A DNA stretch of 64,000 nt from Sedimentitalea nanhaiensis DSM 24252 (GCF_000473225.1 NZ_KI421509.1:4362-68361); one strand, 5' to 3'. Counted from the stretch's first letter, positions 51,601 to 60,385 are shown. Made by a program: numbers and translations. The notes: a model not told the origin generated them from the letters alone.

Positions 51601-52587
51601 TACACCCCATCTGAAATTGCGGATGACACGCCCGGAACAAAGGCGTTTGTGCCTCCATTACCCGTGTTTTCCCTCTTTATGGACCTGCCTCTGATCAGCG
51701 GAGACGAAGTTCCGCATGCTCCGCATCTCGCAGTTTCGGCAATACCTTGGCCGGGCTCGGTGGCGATGTATGCGTCGCTTTCCGACGAAAATTATACTCT
51801 GAGCCAAGTGATTTCCAAACGCAGCGTGATTGGTATCACGGAAACACCGTTGTTCGCTGCATCCACCGGAGTTTGGGATCAGGGTGCCGCTCTGCAAGTC
51901 AAAATCCTATCTGGGGCATTGGAGTCGCGCGACGCGAATGCTATTCTGAACGGAGCAAATCTTGCTGTTATTGGAGACGGTTCGAGTGGAAACTGGGAAT
52001 TATTTCAATTCCAGAGTGCGGAATTATTGAAAGAGGGCTGCTATCTTTTGTCGACGCGCTTGCGTGGTCAATTGGGAAGTGATGGCTTGATGCCGGATGC
52101 GTGGCCGGCTGGATCGTATTTCGTTCTGTTGAACGGTGCGCCTGGGCAAATCGAATTGAGCAGCGCACAGAAGAGGATCGCCCGCCATTTTCGTATCGGG
52201 CCAGCACAACGCGGCTATGATGATCCTTCGTATACGCATTTGGTTGAGGCATTCGATGGCAACGGTCTGCGCCCCTATCCACCATGCCACCTCTCAGTTT
52301 CTTTGGAAAACGGAGCTGATATCAACGTCAACTGGATTCGCCGTACAAGAATAGAGGGCGACAGTTGGGAACTGCCGGATGTTCCATTAGGCGAAGATAG
52401 TGAATCCTATTTGATCCGCGTTCGGAATGGCGCGACGGTGCTACGTGAGGCGATGGTCACTTCACCCCATTGGACATATAGCGTTTCTATGCAGGCGGAG
52501 GATAACGTAACCTTCCCTGCGCGAATAGAGGTTGCACAGATGTCGGCCCGATACGGCCCCGGTCTGTTTGCAAGTATTGGCGTGTGA
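48667..52587 (+). CDS. GTA g15, megatron tail-tip protein
   Basis: A 1306-residue central tail-tip protein. The N terminus has hydrophobic glycine-rich helices (LLSAAGAAIGGAVGGTLAGL), then a glycoside-hydrolase TIM-barrel-like domain (about 400-750, including FIGVDNYMSLSDWREGES and KPIWFTEFGCAAIDKG) and a phage tail-3 type region with AWDVRPFPAFP. The C-terminal part is beta-rich and probably binds the host surface. In RcGTA this protein forms the penetration spike. The base composition is visibly less GC-rich than in the flanking genes. Confidence 0.93.
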   Translation: MATILLSAAGAAIGGAVGGTLAGLSSVAIGRAVGATLGQVIDQRLLGQGSEPVETGRVDRFRLTSAGDGEPIAQVFGRMRVGGQVIWASDFLETTSTTGGGGKGSPGEPEITSHSYFVSLAIAVCEGEISSIGRVWADGEEVSRDDLNMRIYTGSMDQLPDAVIEAIEGQGAVPAYRGTAYVVMENIGLGRYGNRVPQFSFEVVRPEQAASKSYDHELPQLIKGVALMPGTGEYTLAQSSVHYTKGPGSSWAANTNSPSGRSDMVTSIDMLKEELPACSAVSLVVSWFGNDLRCDSCQITPKIERANIDGKNMPWTVAGLTRSTAEQIVREDDRPIYGGTPADAAVVEAIKHMNASGKRVMFYPFILMDQLSGNGLKDPWTGKPEQPVLPWRGRITLSDAPGTAGSPDGTLEADAQVAKFFGSASANDFRVLNGKVNYSGPEEWGMRRFILHYAALCKAAGGVASYCIGSEMRGLTQIRGANEFPSVSAMKDLAAEVRQLLGPETKIGYAADWSEYFGYQPQDGSGDRYFHLDPLWADENIDFIGVDNYMSLSDWREGESHADAKWGSIYNTDYLAANIEGGEGYDWYYHSPEAEAAQIRTPIEDAAHGEPWIWRYKDLRNWWQNEHYERIGGVRRSAPTAWIPQSKPIWFTEFGCAAIDKGTNQPNKFLDPKSSESSVPRGSIGLRDDFIQHQYLKTILSYWGDETKNPVSEVYGKSMIDMENAYVWAWDVRPFPAFPNTRIQWSDGANYARGHWINGRVGSRTLTSVVEEICRNSGIADVDTSELFGMVHGYVLDEVANARSALQPLMLRYGFDAIERDGVLRFVTRNGKNVRVLEKEDLAESGDLDSLLDKTRDAEAEMTGRVRVRFVQAGADHDIVAEEAVLPDAATHAVTSSDLPLAMSRAEGRQVVERWLTEARVSRDKARFALPPSKMELGAGDIVRLPFVSEGDDAVYRIDRIEQSELQIVEAVRIEPAVYTPSEIADDTPGTKAFVPPLPVFSLFMDLPLISGDEVPHAPHLAVSAIPWPGSVAMYASLSDENYTLSQVISKRSVIGITETPLFAASTGVWDQGAALQVKILSGALESRDANAILNGANLAVIGDGSSGNWELFQFQSAELLKEGCYLLSTRLRGQLGSDGLMPDAWPAGSYFVLLNGAPGQIELSSAQKRIARHFRIGPAQRGYDDPSYTHLVEAFDGNGLRPYPPCHLSVSLENGADINVNWIRRTRIEGDSWELPDVPLGEDSESYLIRVRNGATVLREAMVTSPHWTYSVSMQAEDNVTFPARIEVAQMSARYGPGLFASIGV

Positions 52588-52637
52588 AGGTCGGTGGGTG
52601 CGCCCGAAGCGGTTGACCTTGCGCGACGGGAAGAACG

Positions 52638-53723
52638 TCAGCCCGCTCCAATATCCGTGCGCGCGATCGAAACCGATTTGATTACAGCGTAAATTGCGTC
52701 ACCGGTCCGTAGTTCCATTGCATCGGCGGACCGGCGGGTGATGCGGGCCAGTAGCCGGTCCTGGCCGGACTGAATTTGCACGATGACCCCAGGACCGCTG
52801 CCTTCGCGAATTGCGATAATGTGCACGGGCAGGATGTTAAGCGCCGACAGGCCCATTGGGGCAACGCGTGACAGAAGGACGTCTTGGGCGAGGATTCGGA
52901 CGCGGGTCGGCGATCTTTCTGGAATGTTCATCCGGGGCAAAAACAGGCGACCACCCGAAAACGCGAGTTCGGTCAGCCCGTCGGCGTGATGGGCACGGAC
53001 GGTTGCCGACAGGACTGCGCCCGCCTCGCGCACGCCAAGTTGGCGCACCATATCCGGATCGGACAGGACGACTTCGGCACGGCCTGCGCGCACGACACGT
53101 CCCGCTTCCAGAACCACGACCGTGGTGGCCAGTCTCGCGACCTCGGCCACGGAGTGACTGACATACAGGATTGGGATGTCGGTCTGGTCCCGCAGCCGCT
53201 CGAGATAGGGCAGGATTTCGGCCTTGCGGGCGGAGTCCAGCGCTGCCAATGGTTCGTCCATCAGCAGCATACGAGGACGGGACAGCAGGGCGCGACCGAT
53301 GGCTACGCGCTGTTTCTCGCCACCGGACAGTTTTCCGGGGCGACGATCCAGCAGGTCATTCAGGCCAAGCAGAATAGTGACCTCGTTCAAAGAAGGCCCT
53401 TTGTTTAGGGCTGCGAACCGTTGCCCATAGGTCAGGTTCTGCCGTACGGACATATGTGGAAACAGACGTCCGTCCTGAAACACATAACCCAGACGCCGCC
53501 TATGTACCGGCAGAGATCGCCCGCTGGCCGAATCAAACAGGATCTGACCGGAGAGTTCGATATGTCCCGATTCCGGTCGCAGTAACCCTGCGACGGCGTC
53601 GACCACGGTGGTCTTTCCGGTGCCGGACTGTCCGAATAGGGCGGTGATACCGGTGGGGGCCTGAAAAGCGATATGCAAATTCAGTGTGCCCAGTCGGTGT
53701 CGGATATCTACTGACAGGCTCAT
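52638..53723 (-). CDS. modC: molybdate ABC transporter ATPase
   Basis: A 361-residue ATPase with a C-terminal Mop/TOBE domain. Walker A is FGQSGTGKTTVVDAVAG, the ABC signature LSGGEKQRVAIGRAL and Walker B MLLMDEPLAALD. The C-terminal 70 residues (ALNILPVHIIAIREGSG) bind molybdate and can down-regulate transport. The start overlaps the modB stop in ATGA; the frame is open further upstream, but that part belongs antisense to modB. It ends 50 bp from the GTA g15 stop in convergent orientation, with no terminator I can identify. Confidence 0.95.
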   Translation of the reverse strand: MSLSVDIRHRLGTLNLHIAFQAPTGITALFGQSGTGKTTVVDAVAGLLRPESGHIELSGQILFDSASGRSLPVHRRRLGYVFQDGRLFPHMSVRQNLTYGQRFAALNKGPSLNEVTILLGLNDLLDRRPGKLSGGEKQRVAIGRALLSRPRMLLMDEPLAALDSARKAEILPYLERLRDQTDIPILYVSHSVAEVARLATTVVVLEAGRVVRAGRAEVVLSDPDMVRQLGVREAGAVLSATVRAHHADGLTELAFSGGRLFLPRMNIPERSPTRVRILAQDVLLSRVAPMGLSALNILPVHIIAIREGSGPGVIVQIQSGQDRLLARITRRSADAMELRTGDAIYAVIKSVSIARTDIGAG

Positions 53724-54418
53724 GCGCCGGCCACCCGCCGCGCGGCCCGCCGGGCCAGCAGTTCCGAGACCAGCAACGCACCCATCGCAACGACCACCGA
53801 GACCGCCACCAGGCGCAGGGCGGGGTCCTCGCCTCCGGGCACTTGCAGGAAAGTATAGATCGCCGAAGGCAGGGTCTGGGTCTGGCCCGGGATGTTGGAT
53901 ACAAAGGTGATCGTAGCGCCGAATTCTCCCATCGCTTTGGCAAATCCCAGCACCGCGCCGGCGATAAGGCCCGGCAGGATCAACGGCAGTGTCACGGTGG
54001 CAAAAACCCACCAGTGTGGCGCGCCAAGCGTGGCGGCAGCCTGTTCCAATTTCGGGTCGACGGCTTCGATTGCCAGGCGCAGGGCGCGTACCAGCAGCGG
54101 GAAGGCCATGATCGCGGCCGCCAGCACCGCGCCGGTCCAACGAAAGGCCAATACCAGTCCAAATGTATCTTCCAGCCAGCCGCCGACCGCGCCGCGCCGT
54201 CCGAACGTCAGCAACAGCAAGTAACCGGTCACCACCGGCGGCAGGATCAGTGGAAGATGGACCAGGCCATTCAGGACTTGTTTGCCGCGAAATTGCCAGC
54301 GCGCCAGCGCATAGGCCACCAGAATGCCGAACGGCAGGCTGAGCAGGGTGGACCAGAAAGATACCTTGAGCGACAGCGCCAATGCCTGCCATTCGGTCGG
54401 GCCCAGCCAGTCGCTCAT
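53720..54418 (-). CDS. modB: molybdate ABC transporter permease
   Basis: A 232-residue inner-membrane permease with about five transmembrane helices. The cytoplasmic EAA-type loop is GAVLGFAKAMGEFGATITFV, typical of ModB, and LSLPFGILVAYALARWQFRG is the first coupling region. It would form the translocation path for molybdate as a dimer with ModC. ATGA overlaps couple it to modA upstream and modC downstream. Confidence 0.95.
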   Translation of the reverse strand: MSDWLGPTEWQALALSLKVSFWSTLLSLPFGILVAYALARWQFRGKQVLNGLVHLPLILPPVVTGYLLLLTFGRRGAVGGWLEDTFGLVLAFRWTGAVLAAAIMAFPLLVRALRLAIEAVDPKLEQAAATLGAPHWWVFATVTLPLILPGLIAGAVLGFAKAMGEFGATITFVSNIPGQTQTLPSAIYTFLQVPGGEDPALRLVAVSVVVAMGALLVSELLARRAARRVAGA

Positions 54419-55203
54419 TTGATGGCCGGAGCCAGGCCAAAACCATGGCGTTCAAACACTGCACTGGCCTCTGGGCTGCGCAGATAATTCAGCAAAGCCT
54501 GCGCTTCGGGCTGGTTCGGGCCTTTGATCAGCGCGATGGGGTACACGATTGGCGGATGACTGTCGGGGGGAAAGGTTCCTACGACGCGCACCCGGGGGTC
54601 GGCGGCAGCATCTGTGGTATAGACGATGCCAAGGGGCGCTTCGCCCATAGCCACCAACATTAGTGCGGCGCGAACGTTGTCGGCCTGCGCGACCCGGTCG
54701 CGGACCGTCTCCCAGATCCCCAGAGATTGCAAGGCTGCCCGTCCATACAGCCCAGCAGGCACCGCATCGACCAGTGCCATTGCCAACCGTTCGGTTCCCA
54801 GCGCCCCGGCCAGATTGAAGCCCGGCGATATCGGTGGTACCGGACCGACATCCGGGCCGGCAATCAACACCAGGCTGTTGGTCAGCAGGTCAACGCGCGT
54901 GTCTGCGACGATCAGCCCGTCCCGTTCCAGGGCATCCATCCAGTCTGTATTGGCCGACAAAAAGATCTGGGCCGGCGCGCCGTACTGAATTTGCCGGGCA
55001 AGGGTCGAACTGCCACCATAAGATAGCTGTATCGGGCCGCGGGTCGCACTAAAGCCCTGCGCAATTTCGTCCAGTGCGGATTTCAGGCTGGCGGCGGCAA
55101 AAACCGTGATCGGAGCCTGCGCCCGCAAGGATTGCCCCGTGCCACACAGGGTCAGCGCCAGCAGCATTGCGGCGGTCATCCGTCGAAGCAGATGGGCGGG
55201 CAT
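54415..55203 (-). CDS. modA: molybdate-binding periplasmic protein
   Basis: A 262-residue exported binding protein. A signal peptide of about 30 residues (MLLALTLCGTGQSLRAQA) precedes ITVFAAASLKSALDEIAQGF, the usual ModA opening with Ser ligand. LSYGGSSTLARQIQYGAPAQ supplies the second Ser, and MGEAPLGIVYTTDAAADPRV is the C-terminal block. ATG 55203 is preceded by GGAGAG. First gene of modABC; I could not identify a ModE box in the 100 bp upstream. Confidence 0.94.
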   Translation of the reverse strand: MPAHLLRRMTAAMLLALTLCGTGQSLRAQAPITVFAAASLKSALDEIAQGFSATRGPIQLSYGGSSTLARQIQYGAPAQIFLSANTDWMDALERDGLIVADTRVDLLTNSLVLIAGPDVGPVPPISPGFNLAGALGTERLAMALVDAVPAGLYGRAALQSLGIWETVRDRVAQADNVRAALMLVAMGEAPLGIVYTTDAAADPRVRVVGTFPPDSHPPIVYPIALIKGPNQPEAQALLNYLRSPEASAVFERHGFGLAPAIK

Positions 55204-55303
55204 TGGAACTACTCTCCGCGTCAGGGGTTCAGTGACAGGTATCGCAAGCGGCCCGGACAGGATGCAAGGGGATTTGCGCAACCAGCATTGCGGTCGGTTT
55301 TGT

Positions 55304-56179
55304 CTAGGGGGCAATCATGGTGATGCCGGGCATGTTCTGGATGTGTGTCACGTCCGCGTCGTAGATCTCGGTCAATTCCTGCACCAGGTCCTCGGTCCAC
55401 CCTGGCAGGTCCAGCTCCTCTTCCAGCTCGTCCTCAAGCGCGAATTCTTCCAGGAACGCGGCTATCACATCGCGTTTGCGGCTCTCGTCAAGCCGGGGGT
55501 GTTTGTGCAAATAGGCGCGGAATTTTTGCATACCTTCGCCTGACATCAGGGTGCTGAGCAGATCGAAACCGCCTGTGATCTTTTGCCCTGGCTCCAGCCC
55601 CGCCATCTCGCGAATGATCGCAGCCCAGATCAGCGGGGTGTCTTCGTTGCACCAGACGGTCAATCCGACATCCGGGGCGGCGATACGGATGCGGTTCAGC
55701 AATTCGGACCAGCGCAGATGTCGCGGATCCTGTCGCCCCATGATGTCAAACATCTGTTGCGGGGTGGTCGGCCCCAAGAGCGCGGGCAGAAAACCCGCCG
55801 GATTGCGCAGCGCCATGAACACATTCAGCCGGTCCTCAGGAAACAGTTTTCTGAGATACACGATTCGCGCCGGGGCGGTGGGATACAGCCGCCCGTCGTA
55901 CAATGCCTGACGCTTGGAGCCAAAGAAAAACGCATTCGAGAGGATCAGCCGATCTGCGATCTCGTCGTCCAAAAAGGCGTCCAGCAGGATTTCGCGTGCG
56001 TCCGGTGCCGGCTCGGACACTTCCATTGCACGAAATGAATGCGCCAGAAGGTCGCGGTATTTGCCCGGTCCGGGAACGGCGATACCATACCGGGAAAAAT
56101 CCTGTTTGTTACGCAGAAGGGTTTTCAACAACCGGTCGTCATCGGTGCAATGTGCGCCGGCATGAATTATGACCTGCAT
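55304..56179 (-). CDS. sulfotransferase-like hypothetical protein
   Basis: A 291-residue cytosolic protein. Its start, VIIHAGAHCTDDDRLLKTLL, has the place and pattern of the sulfotransferase P-loop (usually HxGxxKTGTT), but the KTGTT core is replaced by CTDDD, and a later VFMALRNPAGFLPALLG resembles the second PAPS contact (RDP). An acidic helical stretch (EEFALEDELEEELDLPGW) follows near the end. Loss of the key loop suggests a changed or lost activity. The gene may be co-transcribed with modABC, with a 100-bp gap. Confidence 0.6.
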   Translation of the reverse strand: MQVIIHAGAHCTDDDRLLKTLLRNKQDFSRYGIAVPGPGKYRDLLAHSFRAMEVSEPAPDAREILLDAFLDDEIADRLILSNAFFFGSKRQALYDGRLYPTAPARIVYLRKLFPEDRLNVFMALRNPAGFLPALLGPTTPQQMFDIMGRQDPRHLRWSELLNRIRIAAPDVGLTVWCNEDTPLIWAAIIREMAGLEPGQKITGGFDLLSTLMSGEGMQKFRAYLHKHPRLDESRKRDVIAAFLEEFALEDELEEELDLPGWTEDLVQELTEIYDADVTHIQNMPGITMIAP

Positions 56180-56397
56180 CTAGGGACCGGCATGTGGGAT
56201 CTGGATACTCTCTCTGCTGACACGCCGTTTTAGCTAGCGTTTCGTGGCGGTTGGGTCAAATGGCTTGTCGGGCAAGACCGACGCGGCAATCCGGCGCGGC
56301 ATCTGGCGGCTTGACCCCGGGGGCTAGCCCGGCCATTTAGCGGGGCCAGACAGCGGTTGCCGGCAAGACGGGCACCCGCAGGACGCGAGGAACTGCA

Positions 56398-58206
56398 ATG
56401 GCGCGAAACCAGACCGCCCAACCTGTACCCGGTGCCAGCGATGAACGCGCCCGCTCGAAGCACATCGGGGGGCTGGGCGCGCTGTGGCCGTTCATGGTTC
56501 CTTATCGCGGGTTGATCGTTGCCTCGGGAATGGCGCTGGTGTTGACGGCGTGCGTGTCGCTGACGCTGCCGTTGGCGGTACGCCGTGTGGTCGACAATTT
56601 CCGGGTGCAGGACGGTGCCATTCTGGACCAGTATTTCATCGCCGCATTGGCGATCGCCGCATTGCTGGCCGTGGGCACGGGGTTGCGCTATGCGCTGGTC
56701 ACCCGGCTGGGTGAGCGTGTGGTTGCGGATATCCGGATGGCGGTGTTTGACCGGGTAATCGGCATGAGCCCGGAGTTCTTTGAAAAGATCATGACCGGCG
56801 AGGTGCTCAGCCGAATCACAACGGACACGACGCTGATCCAGTCGGTTCTGGGCTCGTCGATCTCGATTGCACTGCGCAATTTCCTGATATTTTTCGGCGG
56901 ATTGGTGTTGATGCTGCTGACATCGGGCAAGCTGACCGGGATGGTGCTGTTGATTGTGCCTGCCGTCATCGTGCCGATCCTGGTGTTAGGGCGTCGCCTG
57001 CGGGTGATCAGTCGCGAGAATCAGGACTGGATCGCCGCCAGTTCAGGCAATGCGTCCGAGGCATTGGGAGCGGTGCAGACGGTGCAGTCCTTTACCCACG
57101 AGGCCGCCAGCCGCGTGCAGTTTGCCGAGATGACGGAAACCGCCTTTGAGGTGTCGCTCCGGCGCATTCGGACCCGGGCGCTGATGACGGTGATCGTAAT
57201 TTTTCTGGTCTTCACCGGGGTCGTTGGCGTGTTGTGGATGGGCGCGCTGGACGTGCGCATGGGGGTCATGACCGAGGGTGCGCTGGTACAGTTCGTGATC
57301 TATTCCGTCATGGTGGCCGGATCGGTTGCGGCCCTGTCCGAAATCTGGGGCGAATTGCAGCGTGCGGCGGGGGCGACAGAGCGCCTGGTCGAGCTGCTGC
57401 ACAGTGTGGATACGGTGCAGGATCCGGCGCAGCCACGGCTGTTGCCGGACCCGGTGCGCGGGCAGATCACCTTTTGCGACGTGTCCTTCCGGTATCCGGC
57501 GCGTCCGGAAACGGCCGCGTTGCAGGATGTGTCACTGGATATCGCGCCCGGCGAAACGGTGGCTTTTGTCGGTCCTTCGGGGGCAGGCAAGACGACGATC
57601 ATTCAACTGATTCAGAGGTTTTATGTCCCGGATCGGGGCAGGATTCTGCTGGACGGGGTCGATCTGGGCGAACTGACGCGGGAGGTGTACCGCAAACATA
57701 TCGCGCTGGTGCCGCAGGATCCGGTGATCTTTGCCGCTTCGGCCCGCGAGAACATTCGCTTTGGCCGCCCTGATGCAAGCGACAGCGAGGTCGAAGCGGC
57801 GGCGCGTGCGGCGGCGGCGCATGAGTTCATCGCCGCCCTGCCACAGGGGTATGACAGTTTTGTCGGCGAGCGTGGCGTGATGCTTTCCGGCGGCCAGAAA
57901 CAGCGCATCGCCATTGCCCGCGCCATCCTGCGCGACGCACCGGTGCTGTTGCTGGACGAGGCGACGAGTGCGCTGGATGCCCAAAGCGAACGCGCGGTGC
58001 AACATGCGGTGGACGAGCTGAGCGCAGGACGCACGACGCTGATCGTGGCGCACCGGCTGGCGACGGTCAAAAAAGCCGACCGGATCGTGGTGTTGGATCA
58101 GGGGCGCATTGTCGCGATGGGGCCGCATGATCAGCTGGTCGCCGAGGACGGGTTGTATGCGCGTCTGGCCCGGCTGCAATTCACCGATGGGCTCGCGGCG
58201 GAGTAA
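56398..58206 (+). CDS. MsbA-like ABC exporter (fused permease-ATPase)
   Basis: A 602-residue half-transporter. Residues 1-340 contain six transmembrane helices (for example LIVASGMALVLTACVSLTLP, LLAVGTGLRYALVT). The nucleotide-binding domain shows Walker A FVGPSGAGKTTIIQLIQ, signature LSGGQKQRIAIARAIL, Walker B VLLLDEATSALD and the switch His in TLIVAHRLATV. Homodimers of this type export lipids or drugs. Nothing nearby identifies the cargo. An untranslated stretch of 218 bp separates it from the divergent upstream gene. Confidence 0.92.
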   Translation: MARNQTAQPVPGASDERARSKHIGGLGALWPFMVPYRGLIVASGMALVLTACVSLTLPLAVRRVVDNFRVQDGAILDQYFIAALAIAALLAVGTGLRYALVTRLGERVVADIRMAVFDRVIGMSPEFFEKIMTGEVLSRITTDTTLIQSVLGSSISIALRNFLIFFGGLVLMLLTSGKLTGMVLLIVPAVIVPILVLGRRLRVISRENQDWIAASSGNASEALGAVQTVQSFTHEAASRVQFAEMTETAFEVSLRRIRTRALMTVIVIFLVFTGVVGVLWMGALDVRMGVMTEGALVQFVIYSVMVAGSVAALSEIWGELQRAAGATERLVELLHSVDTVQDPAQPRLLPDPVRGQITFCDVSFRYPARPETAALQDVSLDIAPGETVAFVGPSGAGKTTIIQLIQRFYVPDRGRILLDGVDLGELTREVYRKHIALVPQDPVIFAASARENIRFGRPDASDSEVEAAARAAAAHEFIAALPQGYDSFVGERGVMLSGGQKQRIAIARAILRDAPVLLLDEATSALDAQSERAVQHAVDELSAGRTTLIVAHRLATVKKADRIVVLDQGRIVAMGPHDQLVAEDGLYARLARLQFTDGLAAE

Positions 58207-58463
58207 TCCGGCGGAAGCCCGTTTCGGGCCGCGCCATGTTCCGGCCGTTTCCCGGTGGAAAACGCGACGCACTCTCGCCGTTGATCTGGTCTGCCATTGC
58301 AAGGTGCCGGCACAGCAAGGCGGTGTCGGTCTTGTTGCGCAACGTCATCCCGGCGCAATGAACCACCCCGATGCCTGATGGCTTGCGCCACGGGCGGTTT
58401 CCGACCATTTTGGGTACAATTCAGAGGAGATAGCCCGAAACGGGCATCAGGGGAGAGTGCGAT

Positions 58464-60353
58464 ATGACCATAGCAAACATGGCGGACCGCAACGCTATCG
58501 AGAACGAAATGCCGTGGGAGTCCCGCGAGGTCCCCAAGACACTGTACCAGATGTTGTCGCGCACGGCCGACAAATACCCGAGCTACAACGCGTTCAGCTA
58601 TCAGATTTTGTCGGGCCCGACGGACAAGGCGGAAACGCTGAAATGGGCCGGATTGAAAGATAAGGTGACCCAGGCGGCGAACCTGTTTCGTTCGCTGGGC
58701 GTCGGCGAAAAGGATGTGGTGGCCTATGTCCTTCCCAACTGCAATGAAACCATCCTGGCGCTGCTGGGCGGTGCGGTGGCGGGTATTGTCAATCCGATAA
58801 ACCCGTTGCTCGAGCCCGAGCAGATTGCGTCGATCCTGCGCGAGACCGGCGCCAAGGTGGTGGTAACGCTGAAGCCGTTTCCCAAGACCGACGTGGCCCA
58901 GAAGGTTGCAGAGGCGGTACGTCATGCGCCCAGCGTGAACACGGTGCTTGAGGTCGACCTGAACCGGTATCTGACCCCGCCCAAAAGCTGGATCGTGCCG
59001 CTGGTCCGTCCCAAATTCGCGGATCGCGAGCATCTGGCCCATGCGGATTACAAGAGCTTTAACGGCGAGATGGCGAAACAGCCCGCAACCCTGAGCTTTG
59101 CCGATTCCAAAGGCGACCGGGTTGCGTTCTATTTCCACACCGGCGGGACCACCGGCATGCCCAAGGTCGCGCAGCACCTGTATTCGGGCATGGTCTATAA
59201 CGGCTGGGTTGGGGGCGAACTCCTGCTGACCGAAAAGGACACGATCATGTGTCCCCTGCCTTTGTTTCACGTCATGGCCTGTCATGTGATGCTGATGGCG
59301 GCCGTCTATTGTGGCTGTCACGTGGTCTTTCCCACGCCGCAGGGCTATCGCGGCGAGGGGGTGTTCGACAACTTCTGGAAGCTGAACGAGCGCTGGAAAA
59401 CCACTTTTATCGCAACGGTTCCGACCGCTATCGCGGCCACCATGCAACGCCCGGTGGATGCCGATATCTCGACGGTGAAAAAGGCGTTTTCGGGGTCCGC
59501 CCCCTTGCCGCTGGAGTTGTTCCGCCGGTTCGAGGAAGCCACCGGAGTCACCATCATCGAAGGCTATGGTTTGACTGAGGCGACCTGTCTGGTATCCGGG
59601 AACCCGGTGGAAGGTGAAAAGAAAGTCGGCTCGATCGGCATTCCCTTCCCGTATTCGGACGTCAAGATCTTTCAGGGTGGCCCGGATGGGCCGGTCGAGG
59701 TGGGCGTGGATGAAATCGGCGAGATCTGCATCTCGAATCCCGGTGTCTATACCGGGCATACCTATACCGAAGCGGCAAAGAACAAGGATCTGTTTTATCA
59801 CGATAAATACCTGCGAACCGGCGATCTGGGGCGGGTAGATTCCGATGGTTATCTTTGGATTACCGGGCGCGCCAAGGATCTGATCATCCGCGGTGGCCAC
59901 AACATCGATCCCGCCGAGATCGAAGAGGCCTTGTTGGGTCACGACGCGGTGGCTTTTGCCGGAGCAATCGGGCAACCGGACCGGCATTCTGGCGAACTGC
60001 CCTGTGCCTTTGTCGAACTGGTCGGCGGTGCAAACGCCACGCCCGACGAGTTGTTGAAATATTGCGAGATCCACGTGCATGAACGGGCGGCGCGGCCCAA
60101 ACATATTACTATTCTGGACGAGTTGCCCAAGACCGCGGTCGGCAAGATCTTTAAGCCCGATCTGCGCAAACATGCCATTATGCGGGTCTACGACGCGGCG
60201 TTGGAAGAGGCCGGAATTTCCGCGCGGGTCGAGAACGTGATCGACGATAAGAAGCGGGGCCTCGTTGCCCAGTTGCGCCGCAATGATGCCGACGAGGCCG
60301 AAGTGGGCAAGGTTCTGGGCGACTTTACACGCCCGTGGGAATGGGCAATCTGA
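58464..60353 (+). CDS. acyl-CoA synthetase (AMP-forming)
   Basis: A 629-residue adenylate-forming ligase. The P-loop is YFHTGGTTGMPKVAQH; IIEGYGLTEATCLVSGNP and YLRTGDLGRVDSDGYLWI are the A5 and A8 motifs, and KTAVGKIFKPDLRK contains the catalytic A10 lysine. It activates a carboxylic acid to acyl-AMP then acyl-CoA; the side chain length cannot be told. In the 257-bp leader, two hairpins (58217-58229 and 58433-58445) are exact inverted copies of each other. The alpha/beta hydrolase gene starts 32 bp downstream, probably in the same operon. Confidence 0.92.
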   Translation: MTIANMADRNAIENEMPWESREVPKTLYQMLSRTADKYPSYNAFSYQILSGPTDKAETLKWAGLKDKVTQAANLFRSLGVGEKDVVAYVLPNCNETILALLGGAVAGIVNPINPLLEPEQIASILRETGAKVVVTLKPFPKTDVAQKVAEAVRHAPSVNTVLEVDLNRYLTPPKSWIVPLVRPKFADREHLAHADYKSFNGEMAKQPATLSFADSKGDRVAFYFHTGGTTGMPKVAQHLYSGMVYNGWVGGELLLTEKDTIMCPLPLFHVMACHVMLMAAVYCGCHVVFPTPQGYRGEGVFDNFWKLNERWKTTFIATVPTAIAATMQRPVDADISTVKKAFSGSAPLPLELFRRFEEATGVTIIEGYGLTEATCLVSGNPVEGEKKVGSIGIPFPYSDVKIFQGGPDGPVEVGVDEIGEICISNPGVYTGHTYTEAAKNKDLFYHDKYLRTGDLGRVDSDGYLWITGRAKDLIIRGGHNIDPAEIEEALLGHDAVAFAGAIGQPDRHSGELPCAFVELVGGANATPDELLKYCEIHVHERAARPKHITILDELPKTAVGKIFKPDLRKHAIMRVYDAALEEAGISARVENVIDDKKRGLVAQLRRNDADEAEVGKVLGDFTRPWEWAI

Positions 60354-60385
60354 CCCGACCCTTTAAGAGCGGACCGGAGATTCGC

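Larger units (their letters stand above)
38558..52587 (+). mobile_element. gene transfer agent structural cluster g1-g15
   Basis: Seventeen same-strand genes follow the RcGTA order g1, g2, g3, g3.5, g4-g10, g10.1 and g11-g15 over 14 kb. All are open and many overlap by ATGA or TGATG. GTAs are domesticated phage-like particles that package short random pieces of host DNA. There is no integrase, replication gene or attachment site. The release genes (holin/endolysin) and the activator GafA normally lie elsewhere in the chromosome and are not in this window. Confidence 0.95.

Noticed and set aside
52638-54464. A single open frame of 608 codons covering modC and the modB region, which could look like a fusion protein
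   Set aside because: Only the part from 53723 downward matches an ABC ATPase. The upstream part is a GC-rich shadow in the wrong frame of the real modB, which has its own start, membrane helices and ATGA overlap.
58131-60173. A 680-codon minus-strand open frame antisense to the acyl-CoA synthetase
   Set aside because: The plus strand carries all motifs of the AMP-forming family; the antisense frame is a codon-usage shadow.
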